Below are positions 16,585 through 25,569 of a stretch of DNA of 64,000 nucleotides, one piece after another. The DNA is from Candidatus Gastranaerophilales bacterium (lineage in GTDB: Bacteria > Cyanobacteriota > Vampirovibrionia > Gastranaerophilales > Gastranaerophilaceae). Both the position numbers and the translations under genes were made by a program. The notes under the pieces were generated by a model. It made no database searches. It was not told the DNA's origin and saw only the letters and a program-made list of their open reading frames with translations. Each line of letters begins with the position of its first letter. The stretch's first letter is position 1. The stretch is from contig CANPYW010000009.1 in assembly GCA_947588745.1 (NCBI GenBank), positions 1 to 64,000 of the forward strand. Direction: 5' to 3'.

Positions 16585-19548
16585 ATGCAAATCTCTAAAA
16601 TATTATCAATCCCCCAAATAAATCCGATAAAAATAAAAAAAACAAGTTTTAAAAGCAGCGAAAATCAAACTAATCCGATTGAAAACAGTACGTTTTACAA
16701 CGGATATTACGGCAGGGAACTTATTAAACCTCAAAATCTTGATTTTGAAAACACTGTAAGCAAAAACTATTTTAAACTCCCTGAAGGTGCAAGCCCCGAT
16801 ACTTTTCAAAAAGAATCAGCAAAAGCATTATTAAAAGGATACGACGTACTTGCGGGAGCACCAACCGGAACAGGCAAAACAGCAATTGCACATTATGTAG
16901 TTTCCAAAAATATGAATGAGGGCAAAAAAACATTCTATACCACCCCCATTAAGGCTTTAAGCAACCAGAAATTAAACGAATTTAGACAAGTATACGGAGA
17001 TGAAAATGTTGGTATATTAACGGGTGACAGACGTGAAAATGTTGAAGCCCCTATCATAATTATGACTACCGAAGTATATCGAAATATGGTCTTATCTGAT
17101 ATGTACGGTGAAAAAAATCCTATTATGGATAATTTGAAAACTGTTATATTTGACGAATTCCACTATTTGGGAGATGAATCAAGAGGCCCTGTATGGGAAG
17201 AAGCCGTTATGATGACACCTCAAAATGTTCAAAAATTAGCATTAAGTGCAACAATAGGTAATTTTGACAGCCTAAACAGCTGGTTTAACGAGCTTTCTTC
17301 ATCAAAATCAGAATTAGTTACAATACCAGAAAAAGACAGGCATGTTCCGCTTAATTTTGATGAAATGCCGACAAGTTCATATAAACAGGAAGAAAAACGC
17401 ATAAAAAAGAGTATTAAAAAGACGGGTGAAGTAAAATTGGGCGTTATGTCGGGCAACGTTACAAAACCTCTGCTTAGTGATTTTAAATACGCCATTTATA
17501 AATTAAATAAAAAAGAGCAGCTTCCCGCAATTTTGTTTGTATTCAGCAAAAAATATTCAAGGGAATTACTTGAATACCTGAATGAAGAAGGCGAAGATTT
17601 AACGACTTATGAAGAAAAAGCACAAATTGAAAAAATAGTTAATGAATACAAAACAAAAAAGAAATACATCGGTTCAGATTTGGATTTAGATGCATTAAAA
17701 AAAGGATATGCCATTCATAACGCAGGAATTATTCCCGCACAAAAAGAATTAATAGAAGAATTATTCCAGAAAAAACTTATAAAAGCTGTAATTGCTACGG
17801 AAACACTTGCGGCAGGCATAAACATGCCCGCAAAAACGGTAGTAATTTCAAGCCCTTATAAACCATGTGATGATGAAGCACCCGAAGCTTACGGTGGTCG
17901 TCCTTTAACCGCAAACGAATTTAAGCAAATGGCTGGCAGAGCGGGAAGACGTGGAATTGATACAATAGGCTACGTATATACAATGCCGACATCAAAAGAA
18001 GCGGAAGCAGTATTTAAAAATCTTGAATTATCGCAGAGTAATCCCGTAAACAGTCATTATAGTCCGGATTATGCGTTTTTGGCAGGATATTTTGAGCATA
18101 ATGATGATACCTTAAAATTAAAAGAAATATATGATAAATCATTTTATGTACATTCTGATGATGAAATTGTGCGTGAAAATAAGCTGGAAGAACTATTACA
18201 TGAAACCGATAAAAAAATGCACATTATGCAAAAACGTGGATTAATAAAAGATAATAACGGCAAAATCGAACTTACGAATACGGGATACATGGCTTCAAAA
18301 GTCAGAGGATATAATTCCATAGTTTTAGCAGAAACAATTCAATCAAAAGCGTTCGATAAAATATCTCCGGAAGCACTTGCAATGATTGCGGCAGGTATTG
18401 CGAACCCTGCTTCATACAGCGAAACATCAATAAATTTAAACACAGATTTCAGTCCTTTGCTTGAATCAACTCAAGATAACATAGATAGTGTATATAATAG
18501 ACTTTACGGCAGAGTAAACAAATCGCTGATGAGACTGGGTAAAAATATAAACAGCTTTTCATCTTACGATGAGATAATCGATTTTGTTAAATCGATAGAA
18601 AAACCGCAAATAGATGATACAAGTGAATTAAATGAGTATTTTTTAACATTAAAAGAAAAAATGGCAAAATTAAATATTATTGAATCCCAAGAAAAATATT
18701 CGCAAGAAAGTTTATTTAATGATTTAAGAGCCGGAAAAACAATTCCCATGCAGGTATTAGAGGAAGCTTCCGAACAAATAAAAGAATATCAATCCTCCTT
18801 AAAAGATAAAAATATTGATGAATATATTGAACGCTTAGAAAATGAATTAAATTCTTTAAGTGAACAAAAAGGTAATAAATCAAAATTATTAACAGAAAAA
18901 AAACGCATAAAAATTCAAAATGATATAGAAAAAGCAAAAGAGATGAAATATCTTTCAGTTCGTGTAAAAGGAGAGATTAATAAAAACAACCAATATCTTG
19001 CTGAAAATAAAACATTGAAATCAGATTATAGAGAATGTGAAAAATTAATCATTAAATTAACATCAAATGATGTGCTGCTATCTATGGTAAAAGGTTTAAA
19101 AAGCATTGATGAATATCAATTTGAACACGATATGTTAAACGATAACTTCCAAAACTATATAAAAGTAAGCGGATGTTTTAAAGAACTACTTACACGAAAT
19201 GCGGAATTATTCTCCGACGAAATGAATGAGGGCATAGAACAATCTCCTGACAAATATAATAAAAATGCATTGCGGCACGTATATACCTGGGCAATATTAA
19301 ACCGTATTAATTCTGATGGAATGTCCAATTGGAAACAGGTTATAAACTCTACGCACGATGAAACTCAAGAAGGCGTAATATATCGTGAAATACTTCAAAG
19401 TGCCGATTTATTAAGCCAAATAGGCGAAATAGCTCAGGCGGGATATGAAAAAGCAGATAATGAAGCTGATTTACAATATTACGCACAACTGAAAGAAACA
19501 GCCGCAAATGCAAGAAAATTACTTATAAATGAACCCGTAACCGTTTAA
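16585..19548 (+). CDS. Ski2-like SF2 RNA/DNA helicase with atypical N-terminal leader
   Basis: This 987-residue DExH helicase has motif I GAPTGTGKT (91-99), motif Ia TTPIKALSNQK, motif Ib TTEVYRNM, motif II DEFH (190-193), motif III LSATIGN and motif VI QMAGRAGRRGID. The ATETLAAGINMPAKT segment is typical of the Ski2/Mtr4/Hel308 group. After the helicase core come a winged-helix-like region and a charged coiled coil (~690-830). The first ~60 residues precede the core and are disordered (MQISKI, then P, K and a TSFKS motif). AAGG lies before the ATG. The likely role is RNA turnover or ribosome/RNP remodelling. A YhaM-like nuclease follows 93 bp downstream. Confidence 0.88.
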   Translation: MQISKILSIPQINPIKIKKTSFKSSENQTNPIENSTFYNGYYGRELIKPQNLDFENTVSKNYFKLPEGASPDTFQKESAKALLKGYDVLAGAPTGTGKTAIAHYVVSKNMNEGKKTFYTTPIKALSNQKLNEFRQVYGDENVGILTGDRRENVEAPIIIMTTEVYRNMVLSDMYGEKNPIMDNLKTVIFDEFHYLGDESRGPVWEEAVMMTPQNVQKLALSATIGNFDSLNSWFNELSSSKSELVTIPEKDRHVPLNFDEMPTSSYKQEEKRIKKSIKKTGEVKLGVMSGNVTKPLLSDFKYAIYKLNKKEQLPAILFVFSKKYSRELLEYLNEEGEDLTTYEEKAQIEKIVNEYKTKKKYIGSDLDLDALKKGYAIHNAGIIPAQKELIEELFQKKLIKAVIATETLAAGINMPAKTVVISSPYKPCDDEAPEAYGGRPLTANEFKQMAGRAGRRGIDTIGYVYTMPTSKEAEAVFKNLELSQSNPVNSHYSPDYAFLAGYFEHNDDTLKLKEIYDKSFYVHSDDEIVRENKLEELLHETDKKMHIMQKRGLIKDNNGKIELTNTGYMASKVRGYNSIVLAETIQSKAFDKISPEALAMIAAGIANPASYSETSINLNTDFSPLLESTQDNIDSVYNRLYGRVNKSLMRLGKNINSFSSYDEIIDFVKSIEKPQIDDTSELNEYFLTLKEKMAKLNIIESQEKYSQESLFNDLRAGKTIPMQVLEEASEQIKEYQSSLKDKNIDEYIERLENELNSLSEQKGNKSKLLTEKKRIKIQNDIEKAKEMKYLSVRVKGEINKNNQYLAENKTLKSDYRECEKLIIKLTSNDVLLSMVKGLKSIDEYQFEHDMLNDNFQNYIKVSGCFKELLTRNAELFSDEMNEGIEQSPDKYNKNALRHVYTWAILNRINSDGMSNWKQVINSTHDETQEGVIYREILQSADLLSQIGEIAQAGYEKADNEADLQYYAQLKETAANARKLLINEPVTV

Positions 19549-19641
19549 ATATCCATATTTTTAAGTTCTTTTACTAAACATTTATTTGATTTTGTTGTAT
19601 AATTCAAATACATTAATTCAGATAAAACTAGAAAGAAAAAT

Positions 19642-20472
19642 ATGCTTGACTTAAATGCGGTTTATGAAGTAATAACATTTGCAATCGGGGATACCAAAGC
19701 AGGTTCGAAAATGGGAAAACTTCAAGTAAGAAATCTTGATGATAATTCGCTGCTCAATTGTATTTTATGGGAAGAAACACTAAACAGGCTTGATTCAAAA
19801 CTGTTTCGAACAAATAATTATATAAAAATTACAAATGGAACATATAATGAAAAATATAATAACTGTTTAGTTTCCGATATAGAACTTGTAAAAGAGGCTA
19901 AATTAGGCTTAAGTGAAGAACAAAGAGATACACTTTTTTCAGAAATACTCGACTATGTAAATAATATATCAAATAAAAATCTGTCTGAATTTTTATCGTC
20001 ATTGCTTTTTGAGTACGAAAACAGATTTAAAAATGCACCGGCGGCAAAATTAATGCACCATAATTATATAGGCGGGCTTTTACAGCACACTTATGAATGC
20101 TTGGAGTTCGCTAAAATCGTATTAACAAAGTGCAACAATAAACTAAATGACGATAAAGTTTATGCCGCATGTATCTTGCACGATTTCGGAAAAATATTCG
20201 AATATAGTGTTGATTTGGAAACCGGTTTAATTGAATATAATGAAGATTTCAGAAAAGATTGGCGAAGCCACTCACAATGGGGTTTTTCAGTATGTATGAG
20301 CAAGGGATTTAAAGATATCGCTAAAATGATTGCAGCACACCACGGCAGAGCTGAATGGGGTGCACTTATTGATTTAAACGAAAAAGATACAGAACCTTTT
20401 ATGTATATTATTCATCACGTTGATGATTTATCTGCAAAATTTGGTAAAATATCAATATCAGATATAGATTAG
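19642..20472 (+). CDS. HD-domain 3'-5' exoribonuclease, YhaM-like
   Basis: In its 276 residues an N-terminal OB-fold-like region (~1-90) is followed by an HD metal-dependent phosphohydrolase domain. The H of MHHNYIGGLLQHTYE, HD in ILHDFGKI and the later AAHHGRAEWG are the expected metal ligands and YhaM-type signature. YhaM of Firmicutes is ~310 residues, so this is a little shorter. It likely degrades RNA or short DNA from the 3' end. The gene follows the Ski2-like helicase on the same strand. A helicase-exonuclease partnership is attractive but inferred. A TATAAT lies about 40 bases upstream, so it may have its own promoter. Confidence 0.83.
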   Translation: MLDLNAVYEVITFAIGDTKAGSKMGKLQVRNLDDNSLLNCILWEETLNRLDSKLFRTNNYIKITNGTYNEKYNNCLVSDIELVKEAKLGLSEEQRDTLFSEILDYVNNISNKNLSEFLSSLLFEYENRFKNAPAAKLMHHNYIGGLLQHTYECLEFAKIVLTKCNNKLNDDKVYAACILHDFGKIFEYSVDLETGLIEYNEDFRKDWRSHSQWGFSVCMSKGFKDIAKMIAAHHGRAEWGALIDLNEKDTEPFMYIIHHVDDLSAKFGKISISDID

Positions 20473-20481
20473 AGGTTGAGA

Positions 20482-21183
20482 ATGAAAAAAATATTAACTT
20501 TAATAATTATTTTAACTGCATTTTTTACTTATATGCCAATGTGTGCAAATGCTGAAATAAGCAAAAAAATTAATGCAAATATAAAAACTAAAAGAGTTCC
20601 CGAAGGTACTGTTTTAAAATTGAAAGTTCTTGATTCTGTCAGTTCCGGTTCGGCTTCTTTAGGCGACCAATTCGATATGATGGTAATTGATAACATTAAA
20701 GTAAATAACGATATAGTTATTCCAAAAGGAAGCGTAATAAGAGGTTCCGTTGAAGAAGTACAAGCTCCTAAAATGCTTTATAAAGGTGGAGTTATAAGAT
20801 TATATTTTGACCATATAGTAAGTGCAACAGGTAAGCAAGTTCCTTTTTATGCCGGTATTTGCAACAATAAAGCGGTTACCTATGACGGAGCATTAAGTTC
20901 AAAAACAACTTATTCCACTGCATTACAAAAAACAGCAAATACCACAAAAAATATCGTTGTAACCCCCACAACCCGTGCTTGGGAAATGGGGGAAGATTTG
21001 GGAAGTGTTCCTAAGTATATATTTGCACCAATTACCGCAATTGTTACAGTACCTATAGCGGGTATATATTTTGCAGGCGGTGCAATTGCAGATATATTCA
21101 AAAAAGGTGAAGATATTTCACTCATTCAAGGTGATATAATTCAGGTTCAGCTTTTAAAACCTATCGACATGCCGGTCTACTAG
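20482..21183 (+). CDS. Exported protein with TrbI/VirB10-like beta module
   Basis: The start is put at ATG 20482 with AGAGG 6 bases upstream; an in-frame TTG at 20476 is less likely. The 233-residue product has a signal peptide with probable cleavage after ANA near residue 26. The mature part reads VPEGTVLKLKVLD...IVIPKGSVIRGSVEEV, a pattern like the VirB10/TrbI beta-barrel or an envelope-stress beta domain. It shares this pattern with the C-terminus of the SLH protein at 52160-53317. A Gly/Ala-rich hydrophobic segment near residue 180 (PITAIVTVPIAGIYFAGG) could be a membrane hairpin. It lies 1 base before pncC, so it is probably co-translated. Confidence 0.65.
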   Translation: MKKILTLIIILTAFFTYMPMCANAEISKKINANIKTKRVPEGTVLKLKVLDSVSSGSASLGDQFDMMVIDNIKVNNDIVIPKGSVIRGSVEEVQAPKMLYKGGVIRLYFDHIVSATGKQVPFYAGICNNKAVTYDGALSSKTTYSTALQKTANTTKNIVVTPTTRAWEMGEDLGSVPKYIFAPITAIVTVPIAGIYFAGGAIADIFKKGEDISLIQGDIIQVQLLKPIDMPVY

Positions 21184-21184
21184 T

Positions 21185-21733
21185 ATGTTTTTAGAGAAAT
21201 TCTTCGTAAATCTCTTATTCATAGTGCATAATTTTTATAGATTTGTTTCTTTTAAAAAAGAAAAAGAAATTGCGGAGTTGCTTATAAAAAATGCCTTAAA
21301 AATTTCTTCGGCAGAATCCTGTACGGGTGGACTTTTAAGTTCAAGACTTACGGATATATCGGGTTCTAGTGCATATATTTTTCAAAATTTTGTTACTTAT
21401 GCAAATTCGGCAAAAGTGGAAATATTGGGAGTAAATTCGGAAACAATAAATAAAAACGGAGTGGTAAGCCCGGACGTTGCACATGAAATGGTTAAGGGCT
21501 TACTTTCGGGCTATGATTGTTCGGTTGCGATATCAACAACAGGCATAGCAGGGCCGTTAGGTGCTTCCGAAACAAAACCAATCGGGCTTGTATATATAGG
21601 GATAGGGAATGATAAAATACAAAAATCGTATAAGTATGAAGCAAATCCGCTGTTAATTCGTCCGATTATGAAATATGCATTTGCATTTAAGGCTTTAGAT
21701 TTACTGCTTCAATTTTTGAAAGAAAACTATTAA
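21185..21733 (+). CDS. pncC: Nicotinamide-nucleotide amidohydrolase PncC (CinA C-terminal domain)
   Basis: This 182-residue protein matches the CinA C-terminal domain, which deamidates NMN in pyridine-nucleotide salvage. The family motifs ISSAESCTGGLLSSRLTDISGS (core AESCTGG), FVTYANSAK and STTGIAGP are intact, with S and K of the catalytic set present. Stand-alone PncC is typically 160-170 residues. The extra ~25 residues at the start are hydrophobic (FFVNLLFIVHNFYRF), perhaps a membrane-associated segment or a wrongly extended start. The CinA N-terminal domain is absent. No Shine-Dalgarno is visible, which fits coupling to the preceding gene, whose stop is 1 base away. Confidence 0.9.
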   Translation: MFLEKFFVNLLFIVHNFYRFVSFKKEKEIAELLIKNALKISSAESCTGGLLSSRLTDISGSSAYIFQNFVTYANSAKVEILGVNSETINKNGVVSPDVAHEMVKGLLSGYDCSVAISTTGIAGPLGASETKPIGLVYIGIGNDKIQKSYKYEANPLLIRPIMKYAFAFKALDLLLQFLKENY

Positions 21734-21755
21734 AATTACAATATTAAGATATATC

Positions 21756-21793
21756 AAAAAACGAATTAACATAATAATGTAATTCGTTTTTTT
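21756..21793. terminator. Bidirectional terminator between pncC and the GGDEF gene
   Basis: ACGAATTA (21761-21768) pairs with TAATTCGT (21780-21787), with flanking A6 and T7 runs. It serves both convergent genes. Confidence 0.85.
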
Positions 21794-21820
21794 AACTCGC
21801 TTAATTTATCGTATTTATTT

Positions 21821-23458
21821 TTAAATTTGATTACTATTTAATAGTTCAGGGGTGAATTTTGTAAAATTACCGTCAAAATATATGTGAATACAATTTTTGC
21901 CGTTTTCTTTAGACATATATAATGCTTTATCGGCATAGTCAATAAGCTCTTTGATATCTTCGGAAGCATTCGGATATTCAGATAAACCTATGCTTACAGT
22001 AGGTCTTATTACTGTATTATCATCCACTTTAACTTCAATTTCGCTAATTTTTTGTCTTACTCTTTCCGCAATAATCATGGCATTTTTAACAGCAGTTTCG
22101 GGCAGAATAACCGTAAATTCTTCACCGCCGTAACGAGCGGGTATATCAACGTGACGTATTGTTTTTTGAATTGTTGAGGCAATTTCCTTAAGTACAATAT
22201 CACCGATTAAATGCCCGTATGTATCATTAACGTGCTTAAAGTTATCAATATCCATCATTAATAATGACAGTACGTGACGATATCTTTGAACACGTTTCAT
22301 TTCCGTTTCAAGTAAGAAATAGAAATGTCTGTGGATATACAATTTTGTTAAACCGTCTTTTGTTGCGAGTTCGTACAATTGAGCATTATCAACAGCAATA
22401 GCCGCCTGATTTGCCAAAGCTTCAATAAACTCCAAATCTTTTTTATTAAAGAGTTTTCCGTTCTTTTTATTTGTGATGTTAATAATACCGATACATTCGC
22501 CTTTTGCAATCAAAGGTACGCAAATTAAAGAGGAAATATTTGTATCGCCCGTATATTGATTAAACCTTGGGTCTTGTCCTCCTAAATTTGTAATGATTGA
22601 TTTCTTTTCGGTAAATACTTTACCCGCAATACCGCTTTCGGGGCTCATTTTCTGACATTCAATAATCCCGTTATTAATGTCATTTTCTTGTTTTTTATCC
22701 TTTAACCCGTATACAACTTTAACTTGCAAAGTATTATCACTAGAATCATACAACATCAATGAGCCTTTTTCGGCATTAACGGTTTCAATGGCTTTATCAA
22801 GAATTACGCTGATTAAACGTTTTAAATCATCAATAAAGTTAACCGCCTGTGAAATATTATAAAGAATTGAAAGATTATGAAGTGTTTTATTTAAAGTTTG
22901 AATTTTTTCTTCTTGCTCTTGATTTTTAATAAATTTTCTTAAAATAGGTTCAATACAGTTAAATACCTGTTCAAAGTATTTAAAATCGTTTTCGGTAAAA
23001 TCTGTTTCATCAGCTTTTTTGCTTATTGTACAAACACAATAAGGAACTTCTTCGTCGTTATAAAATATTTTGATATATTCACATTGAAGCCCGAATAAAT
23101 TATTGGAATTCCAAAACGCCTTATAAATATAGCTTCCGTCATTATTCGTAACTTTAATCAATTCGTTATTTACACTCTGTAAGAAAGGTGCATTATCAGC
23201 ATCAAATTCAAAATCTAAATCACATTCCGTAGTTATGTTTTTTGTTTGAAATGTTCCGCCGTTATTAGTAAAAAATCTTATTTCTTTTAAATTAATAGAT
23301 GATTTAATTAAAAAAGATACTTTTGAAAGAAGTTCTTCTATTGAATGAGATTGATTTGCCGCCAAGTTTAAATCAAAAAGGTTATGAAGCTCAAGCACGC
23401 TTCTTTGTAAATTGTATACTTTATCAGTTAAATCTTTAGTTATATCTGTATTTGTCAT
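21821..23458 (-). CDS. GAF-GGDEF diguanylate cyclase
   Basis: This 545-residue soluble protein should make cyclic di-GMP from two GTP. Residues ~1-180 hold a first sensor-like region. A GAF domain follows (~200-360). The GGDEF domain (~375-530) contains the active-site YGGEEFTVILPE and an inhibitory I-site RHVD exactly upstream, as in feedback-regulated cyclases. No membrane segment is seen. No strong Shine-Dalgarno precedes the ATG. In this genome c-di-GMP could act on the MshEN-like domain of the ATPase at 15097 and on PilT-driven pili (inference). It follows the small membrane gene by 28 bases. Confidence 0.93.
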   Translation of the reverse strand: MTNTDITKDLTDKVYNLQRSVLELHNLFDLNLAANQSHSIEELLSKVSFLIKSSINLKEIRFFTNNGGTFQTKNITTECDLDFEFDADNAPFLQSVNNELIKVTNNDGSYIYKAFWNSNNLFGLQCEYIKIFYNDEEVPYCVCTISKKADETDFTENDFKYFEQVFNCIEPILRKFIKNQEQEEKIQTLNKTLHNLSILYNISQAVNFIDDLKRLISVILDKAIETVNAEKGSLMLYDSSDNTLQVKVVYGLKDKKQENDINNGIIECQKMSPESGIAGKVFTEKKSIITNLGGQDPRFNQYTGDTNISSLICVPLIAKGECIGIINITNKKNGKLFNKKDLEFIEALANQAAIAVDNAQLYELATKDGLTKLYIHRHFYFLLETEMKRVQRYRHVLSLLMMDIDNFKHVNDTYGHLIGDIVLKEIASTIQKTIRHVDIPARYGGEEFTVILPETAVKNAMIIAERVRQKISEIEVKVDDNTVIRPTVSIGLSEYPNASEDIKELIDYADKALYMSKENGKNCIHIYFDGNFTKFTPELLNSNQI

Positions 23459-23486
23459 ATAAATTAGTTCCGTTTGTCTTGTTATT

Positions 23487-23789
23487 TTAATTACCGTCTG
23501 TTATATAATTCTCAAATATTGCTGTTACGGCTGATGATACCAGTAATATGGGAATAAATATACGTGCATTATTTTTTAGTGTTTTTGTTAAGGGAATTTT
23601 ATGACTTTTGGTTTGTACCAGACTTATTGCTGCGGCAGAGCCAATGAGCAAAGGAGCTTCTTCAGCCGTATTTTTTACAAAACTGTCAACTAACGTTATT
23701 CCACCTTTTTTTGTTTGAGGTATCATATTATCCGGTTTTGAAAATTTCAGCTGACCTAGTCTGTCATTTATTGAAACAGCCTGAATCAT
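23487..23789 (-). CDS. Small membrane protein of unknown function
   Basis: This 100-residue protein begins with a ~30-residue polar segment (I-N-D-R-L-G-Q-L-K-F-S). Two hydrophobic stretches follow, near residues 45-60 (APLLIGSAAAISLV) and 75-92 (RIFIPILLVSSAVTAIF). The start is supported by AAAGGGA. The N-terminal K-F-S resembles the F-K-S/G motif seen in other small proteins of the window. It is the gene between ribD and the GGDEF cyclase, 22 bases from ribD. I cannot name it. Confidence 0.6.
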   Translation of the reverse strand: MIQAVSINDRLGQLKFSKPDNMIPQTKKGGITLVDSFVKNTAEEAPLLIGSAAAISLVQTKSHKIPLTKTLKNNARIFIPILLVSSAVTAIFENYITDGN

Positions 23790-23811
23790 TTTTCCCTTTC
23801 TAACTTTCTTA

Positions 23812-24900
23812 TTAATGTAAAAAAGTTCCAGTTATAATTATATCGTTTTTTAGCCGTTTCGTCGAGAGTATGGTTAAATTGTTACATTGTGAAATTTCAT
23901 TTCTTGTTTCTCCTTCTGCAATATTTATTCCCGCTTTATCCGCAAGAATTTTAGGAGCGGTAAATTGAATTAATTTATCTGCCAATCCGGTCTGAATAAA
24001 TACATTGTTCAATGTTCCGCCAGCCTCTGTCATTATACTGTAAATACCCCGTTCATATAATTTTTTAACAGCCCAATTTATATCAATATGTTTGTTAATT
24101 ACCGGACACTCAATAATTTCAACATATTTGGGGTATTTTTTATTTTTATTTTTTTTTGTTAAAATAATAACTTTTGTTCCGTCATCATTGTATATTTTGC
24201 TGTCGGCAGCAGTCTTAAGATTAGTATCCAATACTATTCTTACAGGGTTTCTTCCCGATTTTAATCTGCAAGTCATGGCTGGATTATCATTTATAACGGT
24301 ATTTGAGCTTGTTAAAATTGAATCATAGCGGTTTCTTAATTTCTGAACTTCTTTTCTCGAATATTCATCCGTTATCCATTTTGATGAACCGGTTGATGTA
24401 GCAATTTTGCCGTCAAGCGTGCATGCTGTTTTTATTGCGATAAAAGGCAGATTTTTTTCCTGATTTTTTATAAAAATTTCATTCAAAAGCCTGCACTCGT
24501 TTTCCAAAACTCCGGTTATTACTTCAATTCCGGCATTTTTAAGCTTTTTTATTCCATTTCCTGCTACTTTCGGGTTAGGGTCTATCATTCCCACTATAAC
24601 TTTTTTTATTCCGGTTTTTATAATCAAATCAGCACACGGAGGAGTTTTTCCAAAATGCGAACAGGGTTCTAAATTCACTATTAAATTTTTCCCCGCAAGA
24701 TTTTCTTTAGCATTGAGTATTGCATTTCGTTCGGCATGGTTTTCGCCGTATTTTTGATGATATCCTTTTGAAATTATTCTGAAATCATCGTCAAATATAA
24801 TCGAACCAACCAAAGGATTAGGCGAAACTCTGCCTTCACCTTTTTTTGCAAGTATTATACATTGCCGCATCAGTTTTTCGTATGCTTTTTGCTGCATCAT
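23812..24900 (-). CDS. ribD: Riboflavin biosynthesis bifunctional deaminase/reductase RibD
   Basis: The protein performs the deamination and ribose reduction steps of riboflavin synthesis. The cytidine-deaminase-type zinc site shows H55-A-E57 and C80/C89 (PCSHFGKTPPC) in the N-terminal half. The C-terminal RibD_C reductase half contains KTACTLDGKIATSTGSSKWIT (core DGKIA) and the TEAGGTLN region. At 362 residues it is complete. Its ATG overlaps the stop of the preceding gene in an ATGA arrangement, so the two are translationally coupled. No FMN riboswitch is visible upstream, and no other rib genes lie in the window. Confidence 0.95.
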   Translation of the reverse strand: MMQQKAYEKLMRQCIILAKKGEGRVSPNPLVGSIIFDDDFRIISKGYHQKYGENHAERNAILNAKENLAGKNLIVNLEPCSHFGKTPPCADLIIKTGIKKVIVGMIDPNPKVAGNGIKKLKNAGIEVITGVLENECRLLNEIFIKNQEKNLPFIAIKTACTLDGKIATSTGSSKWITDEYSRKEVQKLRNRYDSILTSSNTVINDNPAMTCRLKSGRNPVRIVLDTNLKTAADSKIYNDDGTKVIILTKKNKNKKYPKYVEIIECPVINKHIDINWAVKKLYERGIYSIMTEAGGTLNNVFIQTGLADKLIQFTAPKILADKAGINIAEGETRNEISQCNNLTILSTKRLKNDIIITGTFLH

Positions 24901-25499
24901 TTAACTTTCTTATAGAATGCTTCCGTAATAATTTGAGAATATTTACCTTTTTTATTTGCGGAAATAACTATTAAATTTTTACCGTCTTTTGACTGTGCAA
25001 CACCAATAATACCTTCCATATCTTTGAATGGAAGATTAGAAATTTCCACTTCTACTTTAGCAAAAGGAATTTTTTGTCCAAATCCTTCAAATTCACTTCT
25101 TTTGGTTACTTCAAGTCTGTCAAATTTAATTATTTGATATTTTGCGTTTGTTAAGAAGTTATTGATTTTTTCCTGAAGTTTATCATCTTGAATATCTTGT
25201 TTTGTAAGAATTGTTTCATCTTTAGGCTCAATAATAATCATTTTTTGTCCGCTTGCTTTATGTTCCGCAACAATCATTCTGTTTTTTAAGAATTTCATAT
25301 TTCTTTCAACGGAATACTCGTCGTCAATTTGAGATAAATCGACAACATCTTTTGTTTTATCCAAAATTTCTTCCTGCGAGGTGCTTTTGTTTTCATTAAT
25401 TTTATCTTTTATAAAATCTATAACCCCCAGATGAAGCAAACCGAAAAAGACAAGGATTAATATAACCAATTTAACAATTAAACTTAAACAACCTTTCAT
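24897..25499 (-). CDS. Membrane-anchored protein of unknown function upstream of ribD
   Basis: I start this at ATG 25499 (protein MKGCLSLIVK), which has a perfect AAGGAG site 6 bases upstream. An in-frame upstream ATG would overlap the mutS promoter. The 200 residues have one N-terminal transmembrane helix (~6-25) and a soluble domain expected outside the cytoplasm. A repetitive K/E/D region follows (NENKSTSQEEILDKTKD). No catalytic motif is recognised. The stop codon overlaps the ribD start. It is divergent from mutS with ~70 bp between starts. Confidence 0.7.
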   Translation of the reverse strand: MKGCLSLIVKLVILILVFFGLLHLGVIDFIKDKINENKSTSQEEILDKTKDVVDLSQIDDEYSVERNMKFLKNRMIVAEHKASGQKMIIIEPKDETILTKQDIQDDKLQEKINNFLTNAKYQIIKFDRLEVTKRSEFEGFGQKIPFAKVEVEISNLPFKDMEGIIGVAQSKDGKNLIVISANKKGKYSQIITEAFYKKVK

Positions 25500-25569
25500 T
25501 AAAACTCCTTTACTAAAAAATATGTTTTTATTGAAATTATGTAAAAATTGTAATACATTAAGTATAGCT

